A stretch of DNA of 53,505 nucleotides from UBA11540 sp045536425 (GTDB lineage: Bacteria; Bacillota; Clostridia; Oscillospirales; Ruminococcaceae), in NCBI GenBank assembly GCA_045536425.1, contig JAZSNN010000007.1, positions 1-53,505 on the forward strand, in the 5' to 3' direction. Below the pieces are notes generated by a model. The model made no database searches. It worked only from the letters and a program-made list of their open reading frames with translations, and was not told the DNA's origin. This document shows positions 25,901-34,210 of this stretch, in pieces (within the stretch, counting starts at the first letter, position 1; the number at the start of each line of letters is the position of its first letter). A program made the translations under genes and the position numbers.

Positions 25901-26422
25901 TTATCCAAGAATTTCGCGCAGCTTTTTGTGTGCGCGGGAGATTTTCGAGTTTACGGTACCGTGTGGGCATCCTAGAATTTTGGCGATTTCCGCTCCGTTG
26001 TATCCAAGATAGGAGTGGAGAACAACCGCCATGCGTTCGCTTTCCGACAGAGTTTTCAGCGCGCTGACGAGAGCCACCCTGTCGATAACGTCGCCCTCAT
26101 CACGTCCGTCGCAGAGCTCGTGCGCCAGATCATCGATGGGGTCAACGTTTTTTTGTAAAACATATTCTGCCTTCTTCTTTTTACAAAGTGTGTGGAGAAT
26201 TTTGAATATCCAAGCCGAAAAAAGAGTATCGTCGCGGAGATTGTGAAGACCCTTATACGCCTGAAAAAAGGTCTCCGAAACAACGTCCTCTGCATCGTCA
26301 CGATTGGACAGACAGAAATATGCCGACCGATAAAGGTCTTTGTAAACGAGAGAATATAACTCTTCAAAAGCATCGTCGTTGCCGCTTTTTGCCAGGGCAA
26401 CCAAATTTGGATCGATCCGCAT
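25901..26422 (-). CDS. RNA polymerase ECF sigma factor
   Basis: A 173-residue sigma-70 family protein of the extracytoplasmic-function type. Region 2 covers about residues 8-85 (DAEDVVSETFFQAYKGL is the region 2.2-2.3 signature) and region 4 covers about 120-172 with the helix-turn-helix LGYNGAEIAKILGCPHGTV. Regions 1 and 3 are absent, as normal for ECF factors. AAGGATGTGA lies before the ATG. It is encoded upstream of, and almost certainly co-transcribed with, the membrane beta-propeller protein. A housekeeping-type promoter is visible upstream; no clear second copy of an ECF-type promoter was identified. Confidence 0.94.
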   Translation of the reverse strand: MRIDPNLVALAKSGNDDAFEELYSLVYKDLYRSAYFCLSNRDDAEDVVSETFFQAYKGLHNLRDDTLFSAWIFKILHTLCKKKKAEYVLQKNVDPIDDLAHELCDGRDEGDVIDRVALVSALKTLSESERMAVVLHSYLGYNGAEIAKILGCPHGTVNSKISRAHKKLREILG

Positions 26423-26535
26423 TATGTCACATCCTTATATCTGCGTTTATACCTCACTTTTCAAAAGCCTTCTGTAATAAAAGTGGGTAAAAAAGCTAAA
26501 ACTGTTGCACAAATTCAGAAAAAGTTAATACAACC

Positions 26536-26564
26536 ATTATACAGTAGTTACAATTATTTAACAA
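26536..26564 (-). promoter_or_regulatory. Promoter of the ECF sigma operon
   Basis: On the minus strand TTGTTA (26559-26564) and TATAAT (26536-26541), 17-base spacer, about 110 bases before the sigma factor start codon. Confidence 0.65.
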
Positions 26565-26667
26565 TATCAAAAGAAAACGATGGTATAATCTAAGCGTACT
26601 GAAAAGTATAAATTACCCCTCCTCAAACACACACCAAGCTGTCGCTTTGAACACCACAAAGCGAACG

Positions 26668-26699
26668 AAAACGGCAGAAGCCTCGCTTTCTGCCGTTTT
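26668..26699 (-). terminator. Terminator of ymdB
   Basis: A 12-bp perfect stem (AAAACGGCAGAA and complement) with an eight-base loop, T-rich on both sides; it lies just after the minus-strand stop at 26707. Confidence 0.88.
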
Positions 26700-26706
26700 T
26701 GTCTTG

Positions 26707-27474
26707 TTATGCGGTGACGGACTGTATCGAGATAGCCCTTCCCGTTTTTTCATCGATTTCAATCAGCACAGCGTTTATCTCCATATCGACTGCATCTGCT
26801 GTGTCGAGGCGAGTGGGCAAGGAGGTAACAAGCTTTCTTGTCGCACAACCGACATCAGCACCCAAAACCGAATACCTAGACCCTACCATACCGACGTCGG
26901 TGATGTAGGCGGTACCGTTTTTGAGTATCTGCGCGTCAGCGGTTTGGATGTGGGTGTGGGTGCCCACGACTGCACTAACCCTGCCGTCGAGGTAAAAGCC
27001 CATAACGCGCTTTTCGCTGGTGGCTTCCGCGTGAAAATCTACTATTATGTTTTTGGTATCTATTTTTTTGAGAAGCTCATCTATACAATCAAAAGGCGAA
27101 TCAACGGGTTCCATATATGTTCTGCCGATAAGGTTTATAACCGCCACGCGATACCTGCCCATATCAATTGTGCAGACCCCTTTTCCGCAGGCTGAACGGT
27201 GAAAGTTTGCAGGTCGCAAAACGTTCGGGTCATCGTCAAAGAGATTCATAGAGTTTTTCTGTTTAAACGCGTGGTTGCCCGTTGTAATAACGTCTGCCCC
27301 GCAGGAAAAAAGCGAACGAGCGCTGTCTTTTGATATTCCGTTTTGGTCAGCGGAGTTTTCGCCGTTGATTATGGTAACGTCAACCCCCAACTGCTTTCTG
27401 AGAGCAGGGAGCTTTTTCTCAAGATAATCACAACCGCCCGAGGCAACAACGTCGCCTACAAAAAGTACCCTCAT
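26707..27474 (-). CDS. ymdB: TIGR00282 family metallophosphoesterase (YmdB)
   Basis: A 255-residue dinuclear metallophosphoesterase. The active-site set known from YmdB is visible: D8 (LFVGDVV), E39 and N40 (NGENSADQ), N67 and H68 (TTGNHAF), H-A-E in VDFHAEATSEK and H-x-H in VGTHTHIQTAD. YmdB of Bacillus subtilis hydrolyses 2',3'-cyclic AMP and influences colony development. The ATG at 27474 is preceded by AAGAGGTGCGG; 30 further codons upstream are open but have no ribosome site. It is monocistronic. The usual neighbour rny is not in the window. Confidence 0.92.
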   Translation of the reverse strand: MRVLFVGDVVASGGCDYLEKKLPALRKQLGVDVTIINGENSADQNGISKDSARSLFSCGADVITTGNHAFKQKNSMNLFDDDPNVLRPANFHRSACGKGVCTIDMGRYRVAVINLIGRTYMEPVDSPFDCIDELLKKIDTKNIIVDFHAEATSEKRVMGFYLDGRVSAVVGTHTHIQTADAQILKNGTAYITDVGMVGSRYSVLGADVGCATRKLVTSLPTRLDTADAVDMEINAVLIEIDEKTGRAISIQSVTA

Positions 27475-27557
27475 ACCGCACCTCTTTTCGTGTTTATACT
27501 TAGATATTACTACATAAAAATAAATTTTGCAAGTTGGGATTAAAATATGTATAGGTA

Positions 27558-27586
27558 TAGACATTTCAAAATAAAAAGTGTATAAT
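27558..27586 (+). promoter_or_regulatory. Promoter of the PrsA/SurA-like lipoprotein gene
   Basis: TAGACA (27558-27563) and TATAAT (27581-27586), 17-base spacer, 35 bases before the start codon. Confidence 0.7.
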
Positions 27587-27621
27587 TAGATAGTTGAAAC
27601 GAATCTTCGGAGGAATTAAAA

Positions 27622-28692
27622 ATGAAACTTTTCAAAAAAACTATTGCAATAATACTGTGTATGCTGATAATGGTGTCGGTTACTGCTTGTGGAGGGGATA
27701 CCTCTTGGGTTTTGAAAACCGAGAAGACCGAAATCACAGCAGGACACTATTTATACTATCTCATAAACGCATACAGCAACGCATCATATATGGTCGAGGA
27801 CCCCAACAAGAGCATTCTTTCTCAGACAATCGACGGAGTAAAGGCTGCAACCTGGATAGAGGATACAGCTTTGGAATCCGCGAAGTTTGCAATAACCGTT
27901 AAAGAGATGTTTGAAAAAGAGGGCATCGAGCTTTCCGCAGAAAACCAAGAGTATGTAAATCAGCTTGCTAACTACTACTGGGCATATTTCGGACAGACGC
28001 TGTTTTTACCCAACGGTGTTTCATACGATACTGTTTTGAAAGCAACAACCTACGACGTGATGAAGAATCAGCTCTTCGAGCATCTGTACGGAGAAGGCGG
28101 CGAGCGTGAAATCTCTGCTGAGGATGTTAAAAAAGGACTTGTAGAGAACTATGCAAAGATAAAGGAAATCGGAATCTCCCTCGCAGGAATGAGCGGCGAG
28201 ATGAGAAGCGAAAAGGTTCAGGAAACCCTCAAGGCAAAGGCTGAGGATTATAAAAAGAGAATTGAAGCCGGCGAGAAGATCGAAGACCTTATAAAAGAGC
28301 ACTACGATGTTGAGATAGCACTTGCAGTTGAAGAAACCGGAAAGACTGCCGAAGAAATTACTGGCGGAACAACAGCAGAGGACATCGACACAGATGCCGT
28401 TGTTATAAGTAATGATTCTTCAAACTATTCCGATAATGAGAAGAAAGAAATTCTGAAGCTTGAAAACGGCGAGGTAGCAGTACTTGTTGAAAAGGAATAT
28501 ATCCGCGTAGTACAGAAGATGGATATCCTCGAGGACGATACCTACCTCAAGGAATACGATATGAACGTCAGAATAACACTCAAGGGTGACGAGTTTATCG
28601 AGGAGCTTCAAAAGCTTGCAAAGGACCCTGAGGTTGAGATAAACGAGGCAGGACTCAAGAAGTATAAGCCTTCCAAGGTTAAACTTTCATAA
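27622..28692 (+). CDS. SurA/PrsA-N-like lipoprotein without a visible PPIase domain
   Basis: A 356-residue lipoprotein with a signal peptide ending in the lipobox VTAC (lipidated C23). The mature part is helical and charged and resembles the chaperone part of SurA/PrsA/trigger-factor proteins (YLYYLINAYSNASY near residue 44, a central KVQETLKAKAEDYKKRIEAG helix). The parvulin isomerase core is not recognisable; the segment around residues 230-320 may be a strongly diverged remnant. A role in folding exported proteins on the outer face of the membrane is inferred from this likeness. GGAGG precedes the ATG and a terminator follows at 28699. Confidence 0.65.
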   Translation: MKLFKKTIAIILCMLIMVSVTACGGDTSWVLKTEKTEITAGHYLYYLINAYSNASYMVEDPNKSILSQTIDGVKAATWIEDTALESAKFAITVKEMFEKEGIELSAENQEYVNQLANYYWAYFGQTLFLPNGVSYDTVLKATTYDVMKNQLFEHLYGEGGEREISAEDVKKGLVENYAKIKEIGISLAGMSGEMRSEKVQETLKAKAEDYKKRIEAGEKIEDLIKEHYDVEIALAVEETGKTAEEITGGTTAEDIDTDAVVISNDSSNYSDNEKKEILKLENGEVAVLVEKEYIRVVQKMDILEDDTYLKEYDMNVRITLKGDEFIEELQKLAKDPEVEINEAGLKKYKPSKVKLS

Positions 28693-28698
28693 CAAATC

Positions 28699-28729
28699 GG
28701 CGGATACTCGAACGGTATCCGCCATTTTT
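28699..28729 (+). terminator. Terminator of the lipoprotein gene
   Basis: A 9-bp perfect stem (GGCGGATAC and complement), seven-base loop, then ATTTTT. The ribosome site of rarA follows immediately. Confidence 0.88.
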
Positions 28730-28748
28730 GAAAAAAGGAGGGGTAGGC

Positions 28749-30020
28749 GTGTATAGCCCGCTTGCAGATAGAATACGACCTGCTTCGATCGATGACGTGG
28801 CAGGACAGAAGCATATACTCGGCGAGGGTATGATGCTCAGAAAGATTATAGAAAGCGGTAGAATACCCAATATGATATTCTACGGACCCTCCGGTATCGG
28901 AAAAACAACGGTCGCGAGGATAATAGCCGAGCTGTCGGGATTGACGCTCTACAAACTAAACGGAACAAACTGCTCTACCGCAGATATCCGCCAGGTTGTT
29001 GCCGACACGGAAACTATAGAGGGAATGAACGGGGTGCTTTTGTACCTTGACGAGATACAGTACCTCAATAAGCGCCAACAGCAGTCGCTTTTGGAGTATA
29101 TCGAAAATGGCAAAATAACCCTCATATCCTCCACAACCGAAAATCCCTATTTTTACATATACAGCGCTATTCTCAGCCGTTCCACCGTTTTTGAGTTTAA
29201 AGCCCTCACCCCCGAGGATATCGAGCCGGTGGTGTTGCGTGGATTTACCGAGATGGAAAAGGAGATAGCAAGAAAGATAGCTCCCACCGACGACGCGGTA
29301 AAACATATCGCGAGAGCCTGTGGCGGAGACGTCAGAAAGGCGCTGAATGCCGCCGAGCTCTGCTCGCTTGCGGGTAAGGAACAGGAAGGAACAATCACCA
29401 TAGACCTCGAAACCGCAAAGCAAGCGTCGCAGAAAAGCGCACTCAGATATGACCGCGACGGCGACGAGCACTACGATATCCTTTCGGCTTTTCAGAAATC
29501 CATCCGAGGCTCGGATGAAAATGCCGCGCTTCACTATCTCGCGAGACTTTTAGAAGCAGGGGATTTGATATCTCCGTGCAGACGACTTCTGGTGATAGCC
29601 AGCGAGGACGTGGGACTTGCCTATCCGCAGGCGGTGAGTATAGTAAATGCTTGCGTAGATAACGCCCAAAGACTCGGACTTCCCGAAGCGAGAATACCCC
29701 TTGCACAAGCGGTCATAACTCTCTGTACCGCGCCGAAATCAAATTCTGCAATCTGTGCGATAGACGAAGCGATGGCAGATGTGAAGAAGGGTAACTTTTC
29801 CCAAATTCCCGCACACCTCAAGGACGCGCATTATGAGGGTGCTTCAAAGCTTGGTAGAGGACAAACCTATAAATACCCCCACAACTACCCCAATTCCTAT
29901 GTGGAGCAACAGTATCTGCCCGACGTGATAAAGGATAGGGTATACTACAATTTTGGCGATAACAAGGCCGAGCAGGCGGCGCTTGAGTACCGCAACAAGA
30001 TTAAAAAGAACGGCAGGTGA
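28749..30020 (+). CDS. rarA: Replication-associated recombination protein A (RarA/MgsA AAA+ ATPase)
   Basis: A 423-residue clamp-loader-like AAA+ ATPase acting at stalled replication forks. Visible are Walker A (GPSGIGKTTVARI), Walker B (LLYLDEIQYLNKRQQ), sensor 1 (LISSTTENPYFYI), the arginine-finger region (SRSTVFEFKAL) and the C-terminal tetramerisation part (DGDEHYDILSAFQKSIRGSD; GASKLGRGQTYKYPHNYP). The GTG at 28749 is chosen because AAAGGAGGGG lies 7 bases upstream; the upstream TTG is part of the preceding terminator. It overlaps the following addB reading frame and the two genes form one operon. Confidence 0.93.
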   Translation: MYSPLADRIRPASIDDVAGQKHILGEGMMLRKIIESGRIPNMIFYGPSGIGKTTVARIIAELSGLTLYKLNGTNCSTADIRQVVADTETIEGMNGVLLYLDEIQYLNKRQQQSLLEYIENGKITLISSTTENPYFYIYSAILSRSTVFEFKALTPEDIEPVVLRGFTEMEKEIARKIAPTDDAVKHIARACGGDVRKALNAAELCSLAGKEQEGTITIDLETAKQASQKSALRYDRDGDEHYDILSAFQKSIRGSDENAALHYLARLLEAGDLISPCRRLLVIASEDVGLAYPQAVSIVNACVDNAQRLGLPEARIPLAQAVITLCTAPKSNSAICAIDEAMADVKKGNFSQIPAHLKDAHYEGASKLGRGQTYKYPHNYPNSYVEQQYLPDVIKDRVYYNFGDNKAEQAALEYRNKIKKNGR

Positions 30021-30025
30021 CAGAT

Positions 30026-33000
30026 ATGCTGCAGCTCGTTTTGGGTCAGAGCGGAAGCGGAAAAACACACAAGCTCATACAGGAGCTTCGCAACTCGAAT
30101 GAGGGAGATATAATACTCATCGTTCCCGAGCAGAGCTCCTTTGACGCTGAAAAAACGGTCTGCAACTTACTACCGTCCAAAAAGCGCAGAACCGTCGAGG
30201 TGCTGAGTTTTTCCCGCCTTTGTGATAATATCTTTCGCAGATACGGCTCTCTTGCGGGTGACCGAATCAATGACAGCGGAAAATGTATGCTGATGAGCGT
30301 CGCGCTTGATTCTCTCAAGGACGACCTCAAAATCTATAAAAACTACCATCGTCGCCCCGAGTTTATAAAAAGAATGACCTCGGCAGCCGACGAATTTAAA
30401 AATGCAGGACTGACCCCCGACCGACTCGGTGAACTCTGCGAGGGACAGATGGGGGCAAGTGCCGAAAAACTCCGCGAGCTCGCCGCAGTTTATGCTCTCT
30501 ATAACTCGGTGCTGGAAAGTCAGGGAATAGACAGCCGTGACGACCTTACCCGTGCAACGAGATTTGCAGAGGAGAACGGCTATTTTGAAGGAAAAACCGT
30601 GTTCATCGATGGCTTCAAGGATTTCACGGGAGCACAAGAGGATTTGGTACTGAAAATTCTTCTGCAGAGCAAAGACCTCATCATTTCTCTCTGTACCGAT
30701 GGACTTGACAGCGAGAGCGTTATGTTCTCTTCCTCAAATAATACCGCACGTTTTCTCATCAGAGAAGCAAAAAGAGCGGGTATAGAGATAAAAACCCCCG
30801 AAATTTTGGGCGGTACAAAACGCGCAAAATCACAGGACCTTGTGGCAGTTGGCGAAAACTTTTTGCGCCACGGCGCAGAAAGCTGTGACACAAACTGTGA
30901 AAACGTGAAGATCTACCGTGCCAAAAACCCGAGCGACGAGGCAGAATTTATTGCCGCTTCGATAGGCGACCTTGTGAAAAACCACGGCTATCGTTATAGA
31001 GATATTGCGGTGGTAGGAAGAAATACCGACGACTACGCGTCACTTCTAAACGATGCTTTTCTGCGCTATGATATCCCCGTTTTCGAGGACGGCAGAGATG
31101 AGATATCTACAAAACCGCTCGTAAAACTCATCAGCGCCCTTATTTCGTCAGCGCAGAATAAAAACGATACCGACAGCCTTTTCACAGTCCTGAAATCTCC
31201 GTTTTCGCCCTTTGAATATGAAAAGGTGTGTGAGCTCGAAAACTATTGCTATATATGGGGACTCACGGGGAAAGACCTTCGATTTGAGCTCAAAAACCAT
31301 CCCGATGGCTTGGGCAAAGCGTTTGACGAAGATGACACCCAAAAGCTGTCAGAGCTCAATGACATACGAAGTAAAACCGTCGGGCTTGTCGACACATTTG
31401 CCAAAAAAACAGAAGTCTGCGACGGACTCGTCTTTGCATCCGAGATATACAATTTTATTAAAAACTTTGGCGTTGAGGACAAAATCCGCGAACAAAACGA
31501 TAGCGAAGCGGTGGAAGTTTTCAACTGTACCGTCGCGTGTCTTGAACAGATGGCAACCGTTTTGAAGGGTATGACCTTTGACGTCAGAAGAATGGAAGCG
31601 TTTTTAAAAACCGCCCTTCTGGAGAGCGATTACGGCAAAATCCCACAGCATCTCGATGAGGTTACTGTAGGATGTGCAAACCGAATTCGATATTCTGCGC
31701 CAAAAGCGGTGTTCGTGTTCGGCGCTGTAGACGGTGTTTTCCCCGCGCTGATAAAAAACGATGCAATTGTCGGCTGGGATGAACGCGCCTTTCTGCGCGA
31801 AAGGGGAATAAACATTCCCGATAACGAAAGAGGGCTCTATGCAGACGAAAGGTACTTTGCTTATATGGCGGTGAGTGCACCCTCGGAAAAGCTGTTTGTG
31901 TGCTACCCCGCGGCAGAGCTTTCGGGAAACGTCTGCTTCAAATCGCTCATCGTTTCGCAGATAGAAAAGATACTTCCAAATGTCGAACAGCTCACCCGCG
32001 ACACCGTAGACCGAGCACTGTTTTTGCAGACCAGAAAGGGCATTCTGCATCAGTATGCCGAGCGCTTTTTCGAGGACGACGTGCTTCGCGAGGCGGTTAG
32101 AAACACCGATGACGGAGCGGTGGCAGAGCTCGAAAAGAACGCGTCGAGGAATGATTTTGACGTAAGTGACACCAAACTTTCGGCATCCCTTTTCGGAAAA
32201 AATATCAGCTTGTCAGCTTCAAAGGTTGAGAACTTTTACAGATGCCATTTTTCATATTTCTGCGAAAAAGGACTTCGCATCCGTCCTCTGCAAAGGATAG
32301 AAATGGACCCGATGCAGAGCGGAAACTTTATCCACTACTGCCTCTACGTCCTGCTTTCGAGCCATACAAAAGAGGAGTTTTTGGCTCTGAGCTCAGACGA
32401 AATATCAAAACTCTGCGACAAAATTGCCGAGGAATATCTCGAAAAAGAACTTGTTGCAACCGATTTTTCGGACAAACGCTTTATAACCCTTATGATGCGA
32501 ATGAAGGGCACAGTAAAACGTATTGTGCTTCGTCTGCAGGCGGAATTTGGTCAAAGCGACTTTGTCCCCGTTGAATTCGAGGTGGAGTTCGATAAAAAAG
32601 GTGAGATAAAGCCCTACACCCTCACGCTAAACGACGGCACAACAATACGTATGGACGGAAAGGTGGACAGAGTCGACCTTCTCGAAAAGGACGGCAAGAG
32701 ATACCTTCGCGTTGTCGATTACAAATCGGGGACAAAGGATTTCAAGCTTGACGACCTTAGCTACGGACTCAATATGCAGATGCTCATCTATCTCTTTGCC
32801 CTGTGCGACGAGAATGCGGGCAAATATGCGGGAGCAGAGCCCGTGGGCGTTTTGTATATGCCGGTAGGCGACAGATATGACGATGATACAAACGACGAAT
32901 CGCTCGAAAAAGAGCGCCTCAAAAAGTATAAGATGAAGGGACTCCTTCTTGATAATGAGGATGTAATTCGAGCGATGGAGAAGGGTGGACAAGGAACCTT

Positions 33001-33235
33001 CATCCCCGTAAAGTTCAAAAAAGACGGCTCAATGTCAACAAAGTCGGTCGCAAGTTCAGAGGATTTTTCAGAAATTAAAAAGACCATCAAAAAGACCCTC
33101 TGCTCTATGGTGACAACCCTTCAAAATGGCAAAATTGCCCCAATGCCCACTGAGGCGAAGGGGTACACCGTTTGCAAGTATTGTCGATACAGCACGGTCT
33201 GCAAAAAGGCACAGACCGAAAATGATGATGAATAG
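30026..33235 (+). CDS. addB: ATP-dependent helicase/nuclease subunit B (AddB)
   Basis: A 1069-residue subunit of the AddAB double-strand-break resection enzyme. The N-terminus has the helicase-like Walker A (LVLGQSGSGKTHKL). The C-terminal nuclease domain shows GKVDRVDLL followed by LRVVDYKSG, the RecB-type catalytic core. An iron-sulfur staple is formed by an upstream cysteine in YRCHFSYFCEKGL and the C-terminal CKYCRYSTVC. The ATG at 30026 lies 5 bases after AGGTGA; a GTG at 30017 that overlaps the rarA stop is an alternative. No addA follows, unlike the usual addB-addA order; addA must lie elsewhere or the system is incomplete. Confidence 0.92.
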   Translation: MLQLVLGQSGSGKTHKLIQELRNSNEGDIILIVPEQSSFDAEKTVCNLLPSKKRRTVEVLSFSRLCDNIFRRYGSLAGDRINDSGKCMLMSVALDSLKDDLKIYKNYHRRPEFIKRMTSAADEFKNAGLTPDRLGELCEGQMGASAEKLRELAAVYALYNSVLESQGIDSRDDLTRATRFAEENGYFEGKTVFIDGFKDFTGAQEDLVLKILLQSKDLIISLCTDGLDSESVMFSSSNNTARFLIREAKRAGIEIKTPEILGGTKRAKSQDLVAVGENFLRHGAESCDTNCENVKIYRAKNPSDEAEFIAASIGDLVKNHGYRYRDIAVVGRNTDDYASLLNDAFLRYDIPVFEDGRDEISTKPLVKLISALISSAQNKNDTDSLFTVLKSPFSPFEYEKVCELENYCYIWGLTGKDLRFELKNHPDGLGKAFDEDDTQKLSELNDIRSKTVGLVDTFAKKTEVCDGLVFASEIYNFIKNFGVEDKIREQNDSEAVEVFNCTVACLEQMATVLKGMTFDVRRMEAFLKTALLESDYGKIPQHLDEVTVGCANRIRYSAPKAVFVFGAVDGVFPALIKNDAIVGWDERAFLRERGINIPDNERGLYADERYFAYMAVSAPSEKLFVCYPAAELSGNVCFKSLIVSQIEKILPNVEQLTRDTVDRALFLQTRKGILHQYAERFFEDDVLREAVRNTDDGAVAELEKNASRNDFDVSDTKLSASLFGKNISLSASKVENFYRCHFSYFCEKGLRIRPLQRIEMDPMQSGNFIHYCLYVLLSSHTKEEFLALSSDEISKLCDKIAEEYLEKELVATDFSDKRFITLMMRMKGTVKRIVLRLQAEFGQSDFVPVEFEVEFDKKGEIKPYTLTLNDGTTIRMDGKVDRVDLLEKDGKRYLRVVDYKSGTKDFKLDDLSYGLNMQMLIYLFALCDENAGKYAGAEPVGVLYMPVGDRYDDDTNDESLEKERLKKYKMKGLLLDNEDVIRAMEKGGQGTFIPVKFKKDGSMSTKSVASSEDFSEIKKTIKKTLCSMVTTLQNGKIAPMPTEAKGYTVCKYCRYSTVCKKAQTENDDE

Positions 33236-33280
33236 CAGGGAAAAATCACAAATTCTAGCTCAAAAAATCCATTTTTAATA

Positions 33281-33309
33281 TTGACAAAACCCAAATGACC
33301 TTGTATAAT
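33281..33309 (+). promoter_or_regulatory. Consensus promoter of the DUF177-rpmF operon
   Basis: TTGACA (33281-33286) and TATAAT (33304-33309) with exactly 17 bases between: a perfect housekeeping promoter. Confidence 0.93.
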
Positions 33310-33372
33310 AATTTGGTACGGGCAAACCACACAATAGTTTCGTCTGTTTGAAGATATAAGGAGAGTCTTGAT

Positions 33373-33870
33373 ATGTTGCTTGATCTGCGACAGATATTCG
33401 AAGTACCCGGAGAGCGCACAGAGCTCGATTGCTCTGTCATACTCGAAGGCATTGAGATAGGCTCGACAAATCCTTTTGAAACACCTGTTTTGGTAAAAGG
33501 CAAGGTTGAAAACAGACTTGGCGTGGTCACAATAAGCTATACCGCAGAGTATAGGATGCACTATCTTTGTGATAGATGTTTGAGCGACGAGTATAGGGAT
33601 AACAAAATGAGCTTTGAGCATATACTGCTCAATGACCCCAATGCTGCGGGCGCATCCGATGACTACATCCTGACACAAGGTAATTCACTCGACCTTGATG
33701 AACTGGTTGTGAGCGATATTCTGCTTGAGCTACCTACAAAGCTTTTGTGCAAGGACGATTGTAAAGGTTTGTGCGCAGGTTGCGGAAAAAATCTCAATCA
33801 CGGTGATTGCGAGTGCGAAAAAAAGACCGTTGACCCGAGACTTGAGGTTTTGCGACAGTTATTAGATTAA
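33373..33870 (+). CDS. DUF177 (YceD) family protein
   Basis: A 165-residue protein of the YceD/DUF177 family, which is linked to large ribosomal subunit or 23S rRNA accumulation and is nearly always encoded next to rpmF, as here. A CxxC pair (YLCDRCLSDEY, about residues 62-66) and a C-terminal cysteine cluster (LCKDDCKGLCAGCGKNL, about residues 136-152) are typical and may bind metal. AAGGAGAG lies 9 bases before the ATG. It is the first gene of the operon; L32 follows after 34 bases. Confidence 0.9.
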   Translation: MLLDLRQIFEVPGERTELDCSVILEGIEIGSTNPFETPVLVKGKVENRLGVVTISYTAEYRMHYLCDRCLSDEYRDNKMSFEHILLNDPNAAGASDDYILTQGNSLDLDELVVSDILLELPTKLLCKDDCKGLCAGCGKNLNHGDCECEKKTVDPRLEVLRQLLD

Positions 33871-33904
33871 AAGATGATTTGCAAATAAAAGGGAGGTTTT
33901 GGAC

Positions 33905-34087
33905 ATGGCAGTTCCGAAGAGAAAACATTCACAGGCAAGACGCGATAAGAGACGTTCTAACGTATGGAAGCTCCAGCTTCCCGCATTTTCTAAGTGCACA
34001 CAGTGCGGCGAACTGAAGATGCCCCATAGAGTATGCCCTCATTGCGGTTACTACAAGGGCAAGGAAGTCGTAAAAGTAGAGGCGTAA
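33905..34087 (+). CDS. rpmF: 50S ribosomal protein L32
   Basis: A 60-residue ribosomal protein beginning MAVPKRKHSQARRDKRRS. The four-cysteine zinc ribbon is complete: C31 and C34 (CTQC), C44 and C47 (CPHC), so this is the zinc-containing C+ form. The ATG at 33905 follows GGGAGG; a TTG two codons earlier is not needed. A strong terminator follows. Confidence 0.98.
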   Translation: MAVPKRKHSQARRDKRRSNVWKLQLPAFSKCTQCGELKMPHRVCPHCGYYKGKEVVKVEA

Positions 34088-34106
34088 TTGCAGTTTTGTA
34101 AAGTGA

Positions 34107-34140
34107 CAGAGGAAGGTATTCTCCTTCCTCTGTTTTTTTG
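34107..34140 (+). terminator. Terminator of the DUF177-rpmF operon
   Basis: An 11-bp perfect stem (ACAGAGGAAGG and complement), six-base loop and seven T. Confidence 0.95.
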
Positions 34141-34170
34141 CGGAAAATACTTTAACTTATTGTAAAAATA

Positions 34171-34179
34171 TGTTATACT
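34171..34179 (+). promoter_or_regulatory. Extended -10 promoter of the DUF512-der operon
   Basis: TGTTATACT is an extended -10 element; the best -35 at 17 bases distance is a weak TTTAAC (34151-34156). Start codon 31 bases downstream. Confidence 0.5.
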
Positions 34180-34210
34180 TAAATGTAACACAAAAATCGC
34201 GAGGTTATGT

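Noticed and set aside
26647..27195. A plus-strand open frame of 182 codons opposite ymdB
   Set aside because: ymdB shows all active-site residues on the other strand; this frame starts inside the terminator hairpin.
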